NCBI GenBank assembly: GCA_050313895.1
Contig: JBNPMI010000004.1
Direction: 5' to 3' (one strand)
DNA from: JALFST01 sp022779285
GTDB taxonomy: Bacteria; Bacillota; Clostridia; Tissierellales; Peptoniphilaceae
Length of the DNA: 64,000 nt
Shown here: piece by piece, positions 1-9,090 of the stretch
How positions within the stretch are numbered: position 1 is the first letter of the stretch
Layout of the letters: every line of letters starts with the position of its first letter
Position numbers and translations under genes: made by a program
The notes under the pieces: generated by a model
The model's input: only the letters and a program-made list of their open reading frames with translations
Databases searched by the model: none
Told to the model about the DNA's origin: nothing

Positions 1-72
1 TATTCACGTATTCAATTATGAAAGGTTCGCGCCACTCACAGCAGATCGCTCTACTTTTGAGTTAGCTTTTGT

Positions 73-101
73 ATTGTATCACCTCAATCAGTTCTTGTCA
101 A
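73..101 (-). promoter_or_regulatory. Strong sigma-A promoter reading out of the left edge
   Basis: Read on the minus strand there is TTGACA (96-101), a 17-base spacer and TACAAT (73-78), preceded by A/T tracts that could act as an UP element. The transcript would run leftward out of the window. The bases from about 1 to 50, read on the minus strand, resemble the leader just upstream of a Firmicute rRNA operon (a GAACCTTT...TTGAATA run). The rRNA assignment is inference because the gene itself is not in the window. Confidence 0.65.
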
Positions 102-453
102 GAAAACTTTTGAAATCTTTTTGATTTTCTTTTGTTTTTCTTGCCTCCCGCTCGAGGCGACTTGGATATGATACCATCTGAAAAGTGTCCTGTCAAATAT
201 TTTTATTATCTTTTTTTATATGCCACTAATAGTAGGCCTCTTCTATATTTTCCCGTATCTGGTATTTTTGACAAGCTTCATTCGACGAGCTTTCTCTTTG
301 ACACGACTTGCATTCTTCCTCCTCTTAATGAATACTGATATTTTTTCTTCGGGCTGCTGAAGGCATCTATTATTATATTATGGCTGTTTTCTTCATGATA
401 GAACGCTGATTTCAAAAGCACGGAAGCTTGGATTCGAAATTTTTTGAGCATGC
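102..453. other. AT-rich intergenic stretch without a convincing gene
   Basis: About 350 bases between the left-edge promoter and the terminator of the ECF operon. Short open frames exist on both strands, but none has a ribosome site or a recognisable product. I see no RNA motif here. Confidence 0.5.
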
Positions 454-498
454 AAAAAGGCTGAATTTCAGCATAATCGTTGAAATTCAGCCTTTTTT
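454..498. terminator. Bidirectional intrinsic terminator
   Basis: A 17-base arm (454-470) pairs with 481-497 around a 10-base loop. The stem is flanked by A-run and T-run on opposite sides, so it can stop transcripts in both directions. On the minus strand it lies just downstream of the ECF S-component gene and ends that operon. Confidence 0.85.
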
Positions 499-528
499 GT
501 CTAAGCCTTTCTGTCGGCTCTTGTTCCA

Positions 529-1092
529 TTATTCATCTTCCTGCTTCAGCTGTCCTTTTCCCGATGAGGATTTGGCAACTGCAAAGAGAAGCAGTCCGCC
601 GATCACTCCCGAAGAGATGATATTGGCAATCACAGATGTCAGAGATTGTGCAAACACCTTTGATGCAGGCTCGCTATAGATCAAAACATCCAGTCCCGGA
701 GCAACAATGCACCAGGCGACAACATGTGCAATCACAACATAAATCAAGAATCTCACCAAGGTTTTTGTGTTAAATTCTCCTTGACGAACATTCAGTCGAT
801 TTTTTGCCAGTCCGATAATGAAGCCCGCAACTCCTGATGCAATAATCCAACTCCACCAGGGTGCACCGTTAATTGTGTCACTGAGCGCATGTCCGATAAA
901 CTGAATCAGCGCTCCGGCGATCGGTCCGAAAAGAGCCGCCATAAAAGCGCCGAGACCATATGCCGTTTGGATTTCCGTGTTAGGCACACCTGTCGGCACC
1001 TTCACAAACATGAAAAGTACCAGGAAAAGTGCCGCCCCCAGCCCCGTTGCGACCATGGTGCGCGTATCAAAAGAAAATAATCCTTTTTTCAT
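529..1092 (-). CDS. ECF transporter substrate-binding (S) component, UPF0397-like
   Basis: A hydrophobic protein of 187 residues with about five membrane segments, the usual size of an ECF S component. The N-terminus (KKGLFSFDTRTMVATGLG) and the segment FGPIAGALIQFIGHALSD resemble the UPF0397 family of S components, whose ligand is not settled. The ATG start has GGAGGG eight bases upstream. It is the last gene of a unit encoding SAM hydroxide adenosyltransferase, fused ECF ATPase, T component and this protein, so it should dock on the T component made upstream. The linkage to a SAM-splitting enzyme hints at a nucleoside- or sulfur-related ligand; that is inference. Confidence 0.8.
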   Translation of the reverse strand: MKKGLFSFDTRTMVATGLGAALFLVLFMFVKVPTGVPNTEIQTAYGLGAFMAALFGPIAGALIQFIGHALSDTINGAPWWSWIIASGVAGFIIGLAKNRLNVRQGEFNTKTLVRFLIYVVIAHVVAWCIVAPGLDVLIYSEPASKVFAQSLTSVIANIISSGVIGGLLLFAVAKSSSGKGQLKQEDE

Positions 1093-1105
1093 AAGTCCCT
1101 CCAGA

Positions 1106-1942
1106 TCATAAAATAAATGGATTCCAATATCTCGAATGATTGACCCAAAAAATGAGAACGATCGAGATCAGAAAAATCATACCACAGAGCGCCATACAAA
1201 GCCAGTCTGATGTGTGCAACGGGCGCGCCGCATACCATGTTCTTTTTTTATTTTTGCCGAAGGATCGCAGGTCCATAGAGTTGGTAATGGCTTCAATGCG
1301 ATTCAGCGTTGTTAAAATCAGCGGAACAAGAATGCTCATGGTGTTCCGGATTCGTTTCCCCATTTTTTCTTTACGCGACAGGTCCAGTCCTCGGCTCTGC
1401 TGTGCCATTGAAATATCTCGATATTGACGCACCATATCCGGAAAATAACGAAGAGTCAGTGCAAATGCGTATGCCGCTTTGTAGGAAACGCCGACACGAT
1501 TCAGCGAGGAAGCGAATTCGCTCGGCTGCGTTGTAAAAAAGAAGACAATGCCGAAGGGCACCACCGCAAAATATTTCATCGTTTTGACAATCAGATAAAA
1601 GACCTCCTCCTGCGTCAACACGAGGTAGCGATTCCACTCAAAAATCACGTGCTCCGTTCCGAAGATCGCATTGCCGTAGCGAGGACTGAAAAAATATGTC
1701 AAAACCGTGTTGAGCAGCACATAAACCGTCACATAAATCAGCATCGTCCGAACCTTGCGATAAGGGATTCCGGAGAAGAAAAAGACAATAAGGGACAACA
1801 GGAATACAGCTAAAATATACCTCAGGTCAAAGGAAAACATGACTCCAAAGGTGAGCGCCAAAAAAGTGATGAGCTTTGTCACCCCGGAAAGTCGAGTAAT
1901 AAAATTATTCTTTTCAATGGTCTGAAACAGATTGGCCTGCAT
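1106..1942 (-). CDS. ecfT: ECF transporter transmembrane (T) component, EcfT/CbiQ-like
   Basis: A membrane scaffold protein of about 278 residues that couples the ATPase to the S component. Several hydrophobic segments are visible, and the cytoplasmic coupling region carries the Ala-Arg-Gly-like box QQSRGLDL and a second box MDLRSFG, both typical of EcfT. The ATG at 1942 was chosen because GAGGAGGAAG lies just upstream; the frame stays open further upstream but runs into the ATPase gene. The start overlaps the end of the ATPase gene (1914), which suggests translational coupling. Confidence 0.88.
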   Translation of the reverse strand: MQANLFQTIEKNNFITRLSGVTKLITFLALTFGVMFSFDLRYILAVFLLSLIVFFFSGIPYRKVRTMLIYVTVYVLLNTVLTYFFSPRYGNAIFGTEHVIFEWNRYLVLTQEEVFYLIVKTMKYFAVVPFGIVFFFTTQPSEFASSLNRVGVSYKAAYAFALTLRYFPDMVRQYRDISMAQQSRGLDLSRKEKMGKRIRNTMSILVPLILTTLNRIEAITNSMDLRSFGKNKKRTWYAARPLHTSDWLCMALCGMIFLISIVLIFWVNHSRYWNPFIL

Positions 1943-3650
1943 CGCATTCTTCCTCCTCGTCGATAAAGCGCTGCGCAAATTCCGTAGGCGGAAGACCCAC
2001 TTTTTTCGCCAATTCATAGAGCGATGTCACCCGTAAATTTGCCGCTCGGCAAACCTCAGGATCGGTGAGGACCTCCACGCAGCTGCGATCTGCAACCACC
2101 TTCCCGTCAGAAAGAACGATAGCATGTGTCGTGTATTCGAGCATGAGATGCATGTCATGCGTTACCATGACAATTGTTGTACCTCTTCTATTGAGCGAAC
2201 GTAAGAATTCCATGATTTCCGTATAATGGCGGTAATCCTGTCCGGCCGTCGGCTCATCCAAAATCAGAAGCTTTGGGCCCATGACTAAAACGGAAGCAAT
2301 GGTAACGCGTTTTTTTTGCCCGAAGCTCAAGACGCCCACCGGCCATGAGCGAAACGGATACAGTCCGCAAATACGCAAGGCATCTTCCACACGAGGACGA
2401 ATCTCTTCTTCCGATAAGCCGCGATTTCGTAATCCGAAAGCGACCTCATCATAGATCATCGGCTTGGAAATCATCTGATTCGGGTTCTGCATCACGTAGC
2501 CGATATATTGTCCGCGTTCATGAATGGTCTGGTCGGCAAGATCTTTTCCGTAAAAGGAGATTGTGCCCTTTTGAGGCGTCAGCATTCCGCAGATCAATCG
2601 AGCCAGCGTGGATTTCCCGGCGCCGTTGGTGCCGACCAGGGCTGCCATTTCTCCTTCACGAATTGCAAAGGACACATCATGCAGCGTGTCCTTTCCCGCA
2701 CTATACGAAAAATGTAAATGAGAAACTTCCAGCTGAATAGGACGATCCTGTTTTGCATGCTGAGGCGGCGAGCTCTGAAACCACTTCTGAAGCGCCTCGC
2801 GAACAGGATCGATCTCCAGGGTATCAAGACGTCCGGCGTGCAGCTGCGGGGTTACCCTCACGCCTGCTCTTTTTAACGCGGTAACATAGAGCGGCTCGCG
2901 AATGCCCAGCTCCTGTAACAGACTGGTAGACATGAGTGCGTCCGGAGAAAGATCCGCCACAATGCGCCCCTTGGATATCACGAGCACGCGGTCCACCGGT
3001 CTGTGCAGCACGTCCTCCAAACGATGTTCAATAATGATCACCGTCTTCTTTTCTTTCTTCCAGATCTCGTCTATGAGCTCAATGGCTTGCTTGCCCGTCA
3101 TCGGATCCAAATTGGCCAAGGGTTCGTCAAAAAGTAAAATCTCCGCATCGTTGACCATGACTCCCGCAAAGGATACCCGCTGCTTCTGCCCACCGGACAA
3201 CTCAAACGGGGATTGCTCCAGCAGCTTTGTCAAATCGACTGCAGCTGCTACGCGCTTGACTTTTTCCTTCATTTCCGGCTGAGGTACACAATCATTCTCC
3301 AGAGAAAAAGCGATATCTTCTCCCACGGTCAGACCTACAAACTGCGCATCCGTATCCTGAAGAACGGTGCCGACCGCCCTTGAGCGTTCGAAGATGCTTG
3401 CTTGCGTCACATCGTTTCCCAGTAAGGAAATCGTCCCTGTCAGATTCCCATCATAGGTTTGCGGAATCAACCCGTTAATCGCACTGCCGATCGTGCTCTT
3501 TCCGCTTCCGCTCGCTCCCACGATCAACACCTTTTGCCCTCTGGGAATGGATAGCGTGATGTCATATAAAGTCGGATCCTGCTGAGAAAAATATTGAAAA
3601 GTAAAATGGTCCATTTGAACGGCCGGCGCGTCCTGATCAAAACCCTGCAA
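1914..3650 (-). CDS. ecfA: ECF transporter ATPase, two fused ABC domains
   Basis: A 578-residue energy-coupling ATPase with two complete ABC domains in one chain. Domain 1 (about residues 10-230) has Walker A GASGSGKST, signature LSGGQKQR and Walker B LLFDEPLANLDP. Domain 2 (about 295-545) has GTNGAGKST, signature LSFGQKKR and LLILDEPTAGQD. The fused form replaces the separate EcfA1/EcfA2 pair and is often found beside UPF0397 S components. The start appears to be TTG at 3650, with GGAGGAAAA from the end of the upstream gene as ribosome site; an ATG 12 codons later has no such site. It drives uptake with the T and S components encoded downstream. Confidence 0.9.
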   Translation of the reverse strand: MQGFDQDAPAVQMDHFTFQYFSQQDPTLYDITLSIPRGQKVLIVGASGSGKSTIGSAINGLIPQTYDGNLTGTISLLGNDVTQASIFERSRAVGTVLQDTDAQFVGLTVGEDIAFSLENDCVPQPEMKEKVKRVAAAVDLTKLLEQSPFELSGGQKQRVSFAGVMVNDAEILLFDEPLANLDPMTGKQAIELIDEIWKKEKKTVIIIEHRLEDVLHRPVDRVLVISKGRIVADLSPDALMSTSLLQELGIREPLYVTALKRAGVRVTPQLHAGRLDTLEIDPVREALQKWFQSSPPQHAKQDRPIQLEVSHLHFSYSAGKDTLHDVSFAIREGEMAALVGTNGAGKSTLARLICGMLTPQKGTISFYGKDLADQTIHERGQYIGYVMQNPNQMISKPMIYDEVAFGLRNRGLSEEEIRPRVEDALRICGLYPFRSWPVGVLSFGQKKRVTIASVLVMGPKLLILDEPTAGQDYRHYTEIMEFLRSLNRRGTTIVMVTHDMHLMLEYTTHAIVLSDGKVVADRSCVEVLTDPEVCRAANLRVTSLYELAKKVGLPPTEFAQRFIDEEEECDAGQSVSDH

Positions 3651-3651
3651 T

Positions 3652-4500
3652 CTATTTTTCCTCCACTTTCCTAAGTGTCATCTGCCAGTCGGTTCCTTTG
3701 CCGATATTATATGCCCTTGAGAAATTCCCTAAATTGATAGCAAGACCTACATTGTCCAGACTGTTGATGTAGATCAGCGGCTCACCGATGGACACCTGCG
3801 CAAAGCTGCGCGCATAAACAACATTGTGCTCATAGAAGGTTTTGCGCATATTGGAAATCGATACACGCACCGCTTCTCCCGGCTTGACGCCAAGCTTGAG
3901 GAAAAGGGAACGCGAAATATTGCTCCAAAGGCTTCCGTAACGTACATCCTGTACATCGATTGTGCCGGAAATGCAGTCATTTTCCATTGTCGGATCCGGA
4001 TTATACAGCACTTGAATGTTGTCCACCGGCAAGAGATGTCCGACCTCCTCAAAACCGATTACCCCTGCTGCCAGACGTGCTCCCGTATATGCATAAACAT
4101 CGCGCCCGTGAAAAGTATAACTCTCTCCGGAATTCGGAAGGCGATTTACATTTTCATCAATTTCCCGAATTTCCACGATTCCTACATGTTTTTTCAAATG
4201 CGTCAGCGTACCGTTATCCGGCGTTACAATAAACTGGTTGCCCTGAGTACGTGCCACAACGCTTTTTCGATCCGTCCCCACGCCAGGATCCACAACACTG
4301 ACAAATACGGTGTTTTCCGGCCAATAGGGAACCGTCTGTAAAAGACGATAGGAACCCTCCCAAACGTCAAATTGAGGGATTTCATGAGTTAAATCAAAGA
4401 TGGAAAGATCGGGATCCACGCCATACGCCACTCCCTTCATCGCGGCGACAGCTCCGTCAGAAAGCCCGAAATCCGATTGAAACAGCAATGGTTTTGACAT
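3652..4500 (-). CDS. SAM hydroxide adenosyltransferase (DUF62/fluorinase-like family)
   Basis: A 282-residue protein of the family that uses water/hydroxide to split S-adenosylmethionine into adenosine and methionine, related to fluorinase and chlorinase. The N-terminal FQSDFGLSDG, the VVDPGVGT segment and TPDNGTL are family hallmarks. The ATG at 4500 has GGAGG five bases upstream. One base separates its stop from the start of the ECF ATPase, so the two are almost certainly co-transcribed. Its pairing with an ECF transporter is the best clue to the transporter's ligand. The physiological role of this family in most bacteria is unknown. Confidence 0.85.
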   Translation of the reverse strand: MSKPLLFQSDFGLSDGAVAAMKGVAYGVDPDLSIFDLTHEIPQFDVWEGSYRLLQTVPYWPENTVFVSVVDPGVGTDRKSVVARTQGNQFIVTPDNGTLTHLKKHVGIVEIREIDENVNRLPNSGESYTFHGRDVYAYTGARLAAGVIGFEEVGHLLPVDNIQVLYNPDPTMENDCISGTIDVQDVRYGSLWSNISRSLFLKLGVKPGEAVRVSISNMRKTFYEHNVVYARSFAQVSIGEPLIYINSLDNVGLAINLGNFSRAYNIGKGTDWQMTLRKVEEK

Positions 4501-4530
4501 AATTTCCTCCACTATTTTTCATGAAAAATG

Positions 4531-5790
4531 TTATTTTGAGCCGAAGATCTCATCGACAAGCGCGAGCGTTCCTTTGGAATCAGGAACATAGTAGCTGACT
4601 CCGTCGATATATTTGCCCTCTCCGGGGATGGTTTGAATATCCGCATCCCGAAGCATCACGCCCATCAAGGTTATGGGCGCTTTGGGCAATATCGGCAGAG
4701 CCGGAATATTGGTTTTCGCATTGTTCACAAAGGCGTCCAGAATCATCGGATACCGCAAGAAATTTTTCGGCGAAAGGATCTGTTTCATCGCGGACTTCAT
4801 AAATTCCTGCTGCGCATTGACGCGTCCCAAATCGCCCATTTTATATCCCTGACGGTGGCGCAGGAAGCTCAGCGATTCTTCTCCCATCATGCGGTGCTTG
4901 CCCGTAGTGAAAATCTCGCCTTCTACAGGCTGCGCATCCTCCGGTACATCATAGACGACACCTCCTGCAGCGTCAATCATGGCGGTGACCGTTCCGAAAT
5001 CGATCTCCATATAATAATCCAGATCAATGCCAAGAAAGTCTCTGAGTGTTTTCATGGTGAGCTCAATTCCGCCATACGCATGCGCATGATTTACCTTGTC
5101 CAGAGAACCGTTCACATATACACGCGTATCTCGAGGAATCGAAAGGCCTCGAATGGATCCCGTGTATAAATTGACACGGAAAAGCATGAGTGTGTCGGTG
5201 CGCTGCGGCTGACCTGCGCCCGTGTCGTCCACACCTGCAAGCAGGAATACAAGATCACCATGTACGGGGTTGAGAATATTGCCATCCGCCTCTGCCGGAA
5301 CCGGAAGCTCTTTCTTCTTCTGATCCCACATGCCTAAATAGATCGCCGCAATTCCAAATGAAAGAATCAAAAGCAGGAGTAAGATCTTAACGATGCGCCC
5401 CAGACACGATTTTTTCTTTTTTTTAGACCTGGTATTTTTTGGATTCCCGTGATGCGGAATCTCATATGCCGGATCGCCTTCTCTGCGATACGTCTCATCT
5501 CCACGATTTGCATAGCGCCAATTCGCAGAATCCGATCGGCCTTGACCGGATGCTGCCGCATGAGCCTGCTGTGTCCGCTCGTCTTCTCTCGAAAATGCAT
5601 TGAGCGCTTCCTCACGTGATGACTGCATCCGTTCCTTCCTGCCGGAAGGGCGCTGCTCTTCGTCCGAAATTCCGTCTTCTTGAGACGATGCCCACGGATC
5701 CGACTTTTGTCTGCGGCTCTGATCCGCATTCCAGGCTTTTCGAAGATCTGCGCGGCTGATACGCTCTGTCTCATCTGAATTATTTTTCAT
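4531..5790 (-). CDS. LCP-family (LytR-CpsA-Psr) cell-wall polymer transferase
   Basis: A 419-residue membrane-anchored protein. A long, charged, low-complexity cytoplasmic N-terminus (about residues 1-125) ends in a lysine-rich stretch, followed by one membrane helix (about 130-152) and an extracellular LCP domain. The domain shows the conserved motifs: VDDTG, QRTDTLM, SIPRDTRVY, KVNHAHAYGG and the RHR segment near FLRHRQGYK. LCP enzymes attach wall teichoic acid, capsule or glycopolymers to peptidoglycan. The ATG at 5790 has GGAGG six bases upstream and overlaps the end of whiA by 11 bases. The specific polymer cannot be told from sequence. Confidence 0.88.
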   Translation of the reverse strand: MKNNSDETERISRADLRKAWNADQSRRQKSDPWASSQEDGISDEEQRPSGRKERMQSSREEALNAFSREDERTQQAHAAASGQGRSDSANWRYANRGDETYRREGDPAYEIPHHGNPKNTRSKKKKKSCLGRIVKILLLLLILSFGIAAIYLGMWDQKKKELPVPAEADGNILNPVHGDLVFLLAGVDDTGAGQPQRTDTLMLFRVNLYTGSIRGLSIPRDTRVYVNGSLDKVNHAHAYGGIELTMKTLRDFLGIDLDYYMEIDFGTVTAMIDAAGGVVYDVPEDAQPVEGEIFTTGKHRMMGEESLSFLRHRQGYKMGDLGRVNAQQEFMKSAMKQILSPKNFLRYPMILDAFVNNAKTNIPALPILPKAPITLMGVMLRDADIQTIPGEGKYIDGVSYYVPDSKGTLALVDEIFGSK

Positions 5791-6724
5791 TAGAATCCTC
5801 CAGGTCCTCTGCCATATTGATAATACGCTGCATTCGGTGATTGACTCCCGATTTTCCAACCGGCGGATCCATGCTTTCCCCCAACTCCCGAAGATTCATA
5901 GAGGGGTGCGCCAATCGAGCCTCCGCCACAGATCGCAACGTCTCAGCAATATGATTCAAGCCGATTTGTTTGTCGATTTTATGAATGGCCTCCAGCTGTC
6001 TTACCGATGCGGCATATTGCTTGTCCAGATTTGCCGTTTCCGCATTGGCTGCTCGATTAATATCATTGCGCAGTTCTTTTTTTGCCTTTACATTTTCCAG
6101 CTTGAGCATGGCTCCGGTCGCTCCTACTGAAATTAAAAAATCGGAAATCGTTTCAGAATCCTTTAAATAAAAAACGGTAGCATCTCTCCGCCGCATACAC
6201 TTGATCGGCAGCTGAAGCTCCTGAAAAACGTGCTTTAATATATTGCAGTCAAGGTCATTTCCGGCAAGAATCTCCAAATGATAAGATTTTTCCGGATCCA
6301 CAACGGAGCCCGAAGCAAGAAATGCGCCACGAAGATAGGCCTTGGCATTTCTCTCCGTAGACAGTCTTCCTAAAATTCGACCCTCCGCCTCCGTAACATT
6401 GCCCATAAGATCCATACCGCTTTGCGCAAGCAATTGATTGACCTCGCTCTCCGCTAAAAGGACAAAAAAAATAGGCGTTTTTTGGAGCTGCTCGTTTTGC
6501 TGTGTGTAAACCGTAAGCTTCACGCCATATAGAAAATGAGCAAGCGAAGCAACGCGCAAAATTACCTCCCGATTCTCTGAAAAAAGACGTAATTGCACAC
6601 CCTCGTGATTGAGCACGAGGGATGCGTTCATGCGCGCCATCGCCGATAATTCCAACAAAGCCTCAATTTTTGAAGATGTCGGAATCTGACTCAATTCCTT
6701 TTTTGTTTCAGAAGAATAGCTCAT
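5780..6724 (-). CDS. whiA: WhiA, DNA-binding sporulation/cell-division regulator
   Basis: A 314-residue protein with the LAGLIDADG-like N-terminal domain (KKELSQI start, RAFLRGAFLASGS-like centre at YLRGAFLASGSV) and the C-terminal helix-turn-helix (LRELGE...VGKSGVNHRMQRI). WhiA is near-universal in Firmicutes and Actinobacteria and affects cell division and chromosome segregation. Its start overlaps the end of the Nudix gene by four bases, and its end overlaps the LCP gene. The position in a murB-rapZ-...-whiA row is the standard Firmicute context, apart from the missing yvcK. Confidence 0.95.
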   Translation of the reverse strand: MSYSSETKKELSQIPTSSKIEALLELSAMARMNASLVLNHEGVQLRLFSENREVILRVASLAHFLYGVKLTVYTQQNEQLQKTPIFFVLLAESEVNQLLAQSGMDLMGNVTEAEGRILGRLSTERNAKAYLRGAFLASGSVVDPEKSYHLEILAGNDLDCNILKHVFQELQLPIKCMRRRDATVFYLKDSETISDFLISVGATGAMLKLENVKAKKELRNDINRAANAETANLDKQYAASVRQLEAIHKIDKQIGLNHIAETLRSVAEARLAHPSMNLRELGESMDPPVGKSGVNHRMQRIINMAEDLEDSNEK

Positions 6725-7155
6725 GACATCTTTCTATGAGAAAATTTCCCCTTGTTTGTATAACCACACTGAAAGGCATTTCTCACCATGTTGCGTTCCG
6801 ATTCATGTCGGAGAAGCTTTGTCGCCTTTTTCCAAGGCATAAATACCGATTCACAAAACCCTTCCTCACGTTGAGGAGCTGCAACGCCTCCCGTAGGAGT
6901 CATGGTGTAGTAATGCACAGTCTTGTGGACTTCCTCCCCGCCTGGCTGTGTATAGTTGTATCTTACAAAACCGAGATATTTTATGATCCTTCCCTCGATT
7001 CCGCTTTCCTCCTGCACCTCACGGAGAGCCGTATCTTCCAATGTTTCGCCCGATTCGACACGACCCTTGGGCAAAACCCAGTCGCCTCGGAATCGATGCA
7101 AGACAAGAACGTTGCTGCCGTCCACGACGACACCGCCCGCACTGACTTGTTTCAT
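6721..7155 (-). CDS. Nudix hydrolase
   Basis: A 144-residue protein with a complete Nudix box: GRVESGETLEDTA followed by LREVQEESG, which contains the REVQEE metal-binding core. It should hydrolyse a nucleoside diphosphate linked to another group; the substrate is not readable. The ATG at 7155 has AAGGAG seven bases upstream and was preferred to longer versions. It sits between rapZ and whiA, where yvcK is usual. In Bacillus subtilis a Nudix gene (yvcI) also belongs to this neighbourhood but lies upstream of rapZ. Confidence 0.88.
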   Translation of the reverse strand: MKQVSAGGVVVDGSNVLVLHRFRGDWVLPKGRVESGETLEDTALREVQEESGIEGRIIKYLGFVRYNYTQPGGEEVHKTVHYYTMTPTGGVAAPQREEGFCESVFMPWKKATKLLRHESERNMVRNAFQCGYTNKGKFSHRKMS

Positions 7156-7228
7156 CGGCTTCTCCTTTCTTATGTGGACGATCCCCGTCCTCAATCCCTA
7201 ATATTACTATTATACAGTGAGAGCGGCA

Positions 7229-8089
7229 TTATTTCCACAAGGATTGATCACGGTGTGTCACCAGAACATGGGAGTTTTTCTGAAGGAGCTGCTCGCCTAA
7301 GGCCTCCGCCAGCGCCACCGAACGATGACGTCCGCCCGTGCAGCCGATGCCGACCGTTAAGGTTCTCTTCCCCTCCTGAATATAGTAGGGGAGCAAAAAA
7401 TCCAATAGATCGGTGATCTTGTCTAAAAATGTTTTTGTCTGTACGTATCCGAAAATATAGTCACGCACCTCCGGATCGCGTCCGGTCAAGGGACGCAATT
7501 CCGCCACATAATACGGATTCGGTAAAAATCGGGCATCAAAAACGAGGTCAGCATCCAGCAAAATTCCGTTTTTATACCCAAAGGAGGTCACCGTTACAAA
7601 AATTTTGGACTGTTCCCCTTCTTCAAGGAAAATCTGATCCATGCGCCGCTTAAATTCGCCGAGAGTAAGCCCTGTGGTATCCACAACTGTATCCGCAAGC
7701 GCACGAATAGGCGCCAGGATGGACTTTTCACGCTGGATTCCATCGAAGATATTTCCTGCTTTGTCCGAGGGATGGGGACGCCTCAGCTCTTTATACCGGC
7801 GTACCAAGCACTCGTCCGTCGCTTCCAAATATAAAACATGAACATGGACGTGCTGCGCCTGTAAAAGGTCGATTGTGGATTTTATTTTTTCGAAAAGATT
7901 TCCGCCTCTCAGATCAATGCCGAGTGCTATTCGCGACATCTCCGATGTGGAGGTCTCCGCCAATTGCAAAAAGTTCATCATGAGCTGAGGGGGAAAGTTG
8001 TCCATACAATAAAACCCCATATCCTCCAGGGAATGGAGCGCAGTGCTTTTCCCGGCGCCGCTCATTCCCGTTACAATTACAACTTGCAT
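7229..8089 (-). CDS. rapZ: RapZ/YvcJ nucleotide-binding protein
   Basis: A 286-residue P-loop protein. Walker A is GMSGAGKST near the N-terminus, and the C-terminal domain has the family motif GIGCTGGRHRSV. RapZ in Escherichia coli is an RNase adaptor that controls glmS through small RNAs; the Firmicute YvcJ binds GTP and affects competence. The gene overlaps the 3' end of murB by 13 bases and is followed by the Nudix and whiA genes in one direction, so it is part of a conserved envelope/cell-cycle operon. Confidence 0.94.
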   Translation of the reverse strand: MQVVIVTGMSGAGKSTALHSLEDMGFYCMDNFPPQLMMNFLQLAETSTSEMSRIALGIDLRGGNLFEKIKSTIDLLQAQHVHVHVLYLEATDECLVRRYKELRRPHPSDKAGNIFDGIQREKSILAPIRALADTVVDTTGLTLGEFKRRMDQIFLEEGEQSKIFVTVTSFGYKNGILLDADLVFDARFLPNPYYVAELRPLTGRDPEVRDYIFGYVQTKTFLDKITDLLDFLLPYYIQEGKRTLTVGIGCTGGRHRSVALAEALGEQLLQKNSHVLVTHRDQSLWK

Positions 8090-9006
8090 GACTCCTCCGT
8101 ATCCACGCCGATAATGCGAATCTCCGGCTCCAAATCCACTCCGAACCGTTCCTTGACCGTCTTTTGTACATGGGAAATCACACCAAGAACCTCCTTGGCG
8201 GTAGCATTGCCGTTATTTACGATAAACCCGCAATGCTTTTCGGAAACCTGTGCATCTCCGATCGAATATCCTCTGAGACCCGCATCCTGAATCAATTTTC
8301 CTGCAAAATGTCCTGCGGGTCTCTTAAATACGGAGCCTGCCGAATACTTTTCCAGAGGTTGCTTTGTTGTCCTCTTTTCGGTTACTTCACGGTACCTCGC
8401 CCAAATCGTATCCGGATCCCCCTCCTGTAGCGTAAAATGCACCTCGGTAATCACCATCTTCTCACGCATCATGCGCGTTGTGCGATATCCCATTTCCATT
8501 TCCTCGCCTCGCAGAATACGAAGCTCTCCCTGCGTATCGATCGCCCGTACATAATCGACGACCTGCTTCATTTCACCCGAATAAGCACCTGCATTCATGA
8601 TGGCACCTCCACCAACGGTGCCCGGAATGCCCGATATGTCTTCCATTCCCGTCAGGCCTGCACGAATGCTCAGCTTCGCTACATGATTCAAAAGCGCTCC
8701 CGCCTGCGCGATAATGCCCGTACCATCGATAATGACATCGGAATACCGCTTCCCGAGACGAATCACCACGCCGGGCAGGCCTCCGTCACGCACCAATAAG
8801 TTGGAACCGTTTCCGACCACATAAAACGGGATATGCTCTTCTCTCAGAAAGCGGACAGCACGGATCAACTCCTTTTCTGTCGTAGGCTCAACCATAAGAT
8901 CACAAGGTCCTCCAAGATGAAAGGTTGTAATCTCCGAAAAACGCACCGCCTCCGTAACAACTCCGTAGGCACCACGTAATAATTCTTCACGCTGTTGTGT
9001 ATTCAT
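8077..9006 (-). CDS. murB: UDP-N-acetylenolpyruvoylglucosamine reductase MurB (type II)
   Basis: A 309-residue FAD enzyme that reduces UDP-GlcNAc-enolpyruvate to UDP-MurNAc, the second committed step of peptidoglycan synthesis. The FAD-binding motifs VVGNGSNLLVRDGG and GIPGTVGGGAIMNAGAY are clear, and GSVFKRP carries the catalytic serine. C-terminal VSEKHCGFIVN is also typical. The ATG at 9006 has GGAGG five bases upstream. It heads the minus-strand run that continues through rapZ, Nudix, whiA and the LCP gene, and it is divergent from the uracil permease. Confidence 0.95.
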   Translation of the reverse strand: MNTQQREELLRGAYGVVTEAVRFSEITTFHLGGPCDLMVEPTTEKELIRAVRFLREEHIPFYVVGNGSNLLVRDGGLPGVVIRLGKRYSDVIIDGTGIIAQAGALLNHVAKLSIRAGLTGMEDISGIPGTVGGGAIMNAGAYSGEMKQVVDYVRAIDTQGELRILRGEEMEMGYRTTRMMREKMVITEVHFTLQEGDPDTIWARYREVTEKRTTKQPLEKYSAGSVFKRPAGHFAGKLIQDAGLRGYSIGDAQVSEKHCGFIVNNGNATAKEVLGVISHVQKTVKERFGVDLEPEIRIIGVDTEESCKL

Positions 9007-9090
9007 TGCCGCCTCCATAATTTACTCTGCAATTCACTTCATACCCCTGATTTCGTTCTTGACCCATCCTGATTTTCTCAAAAAAAAGTT

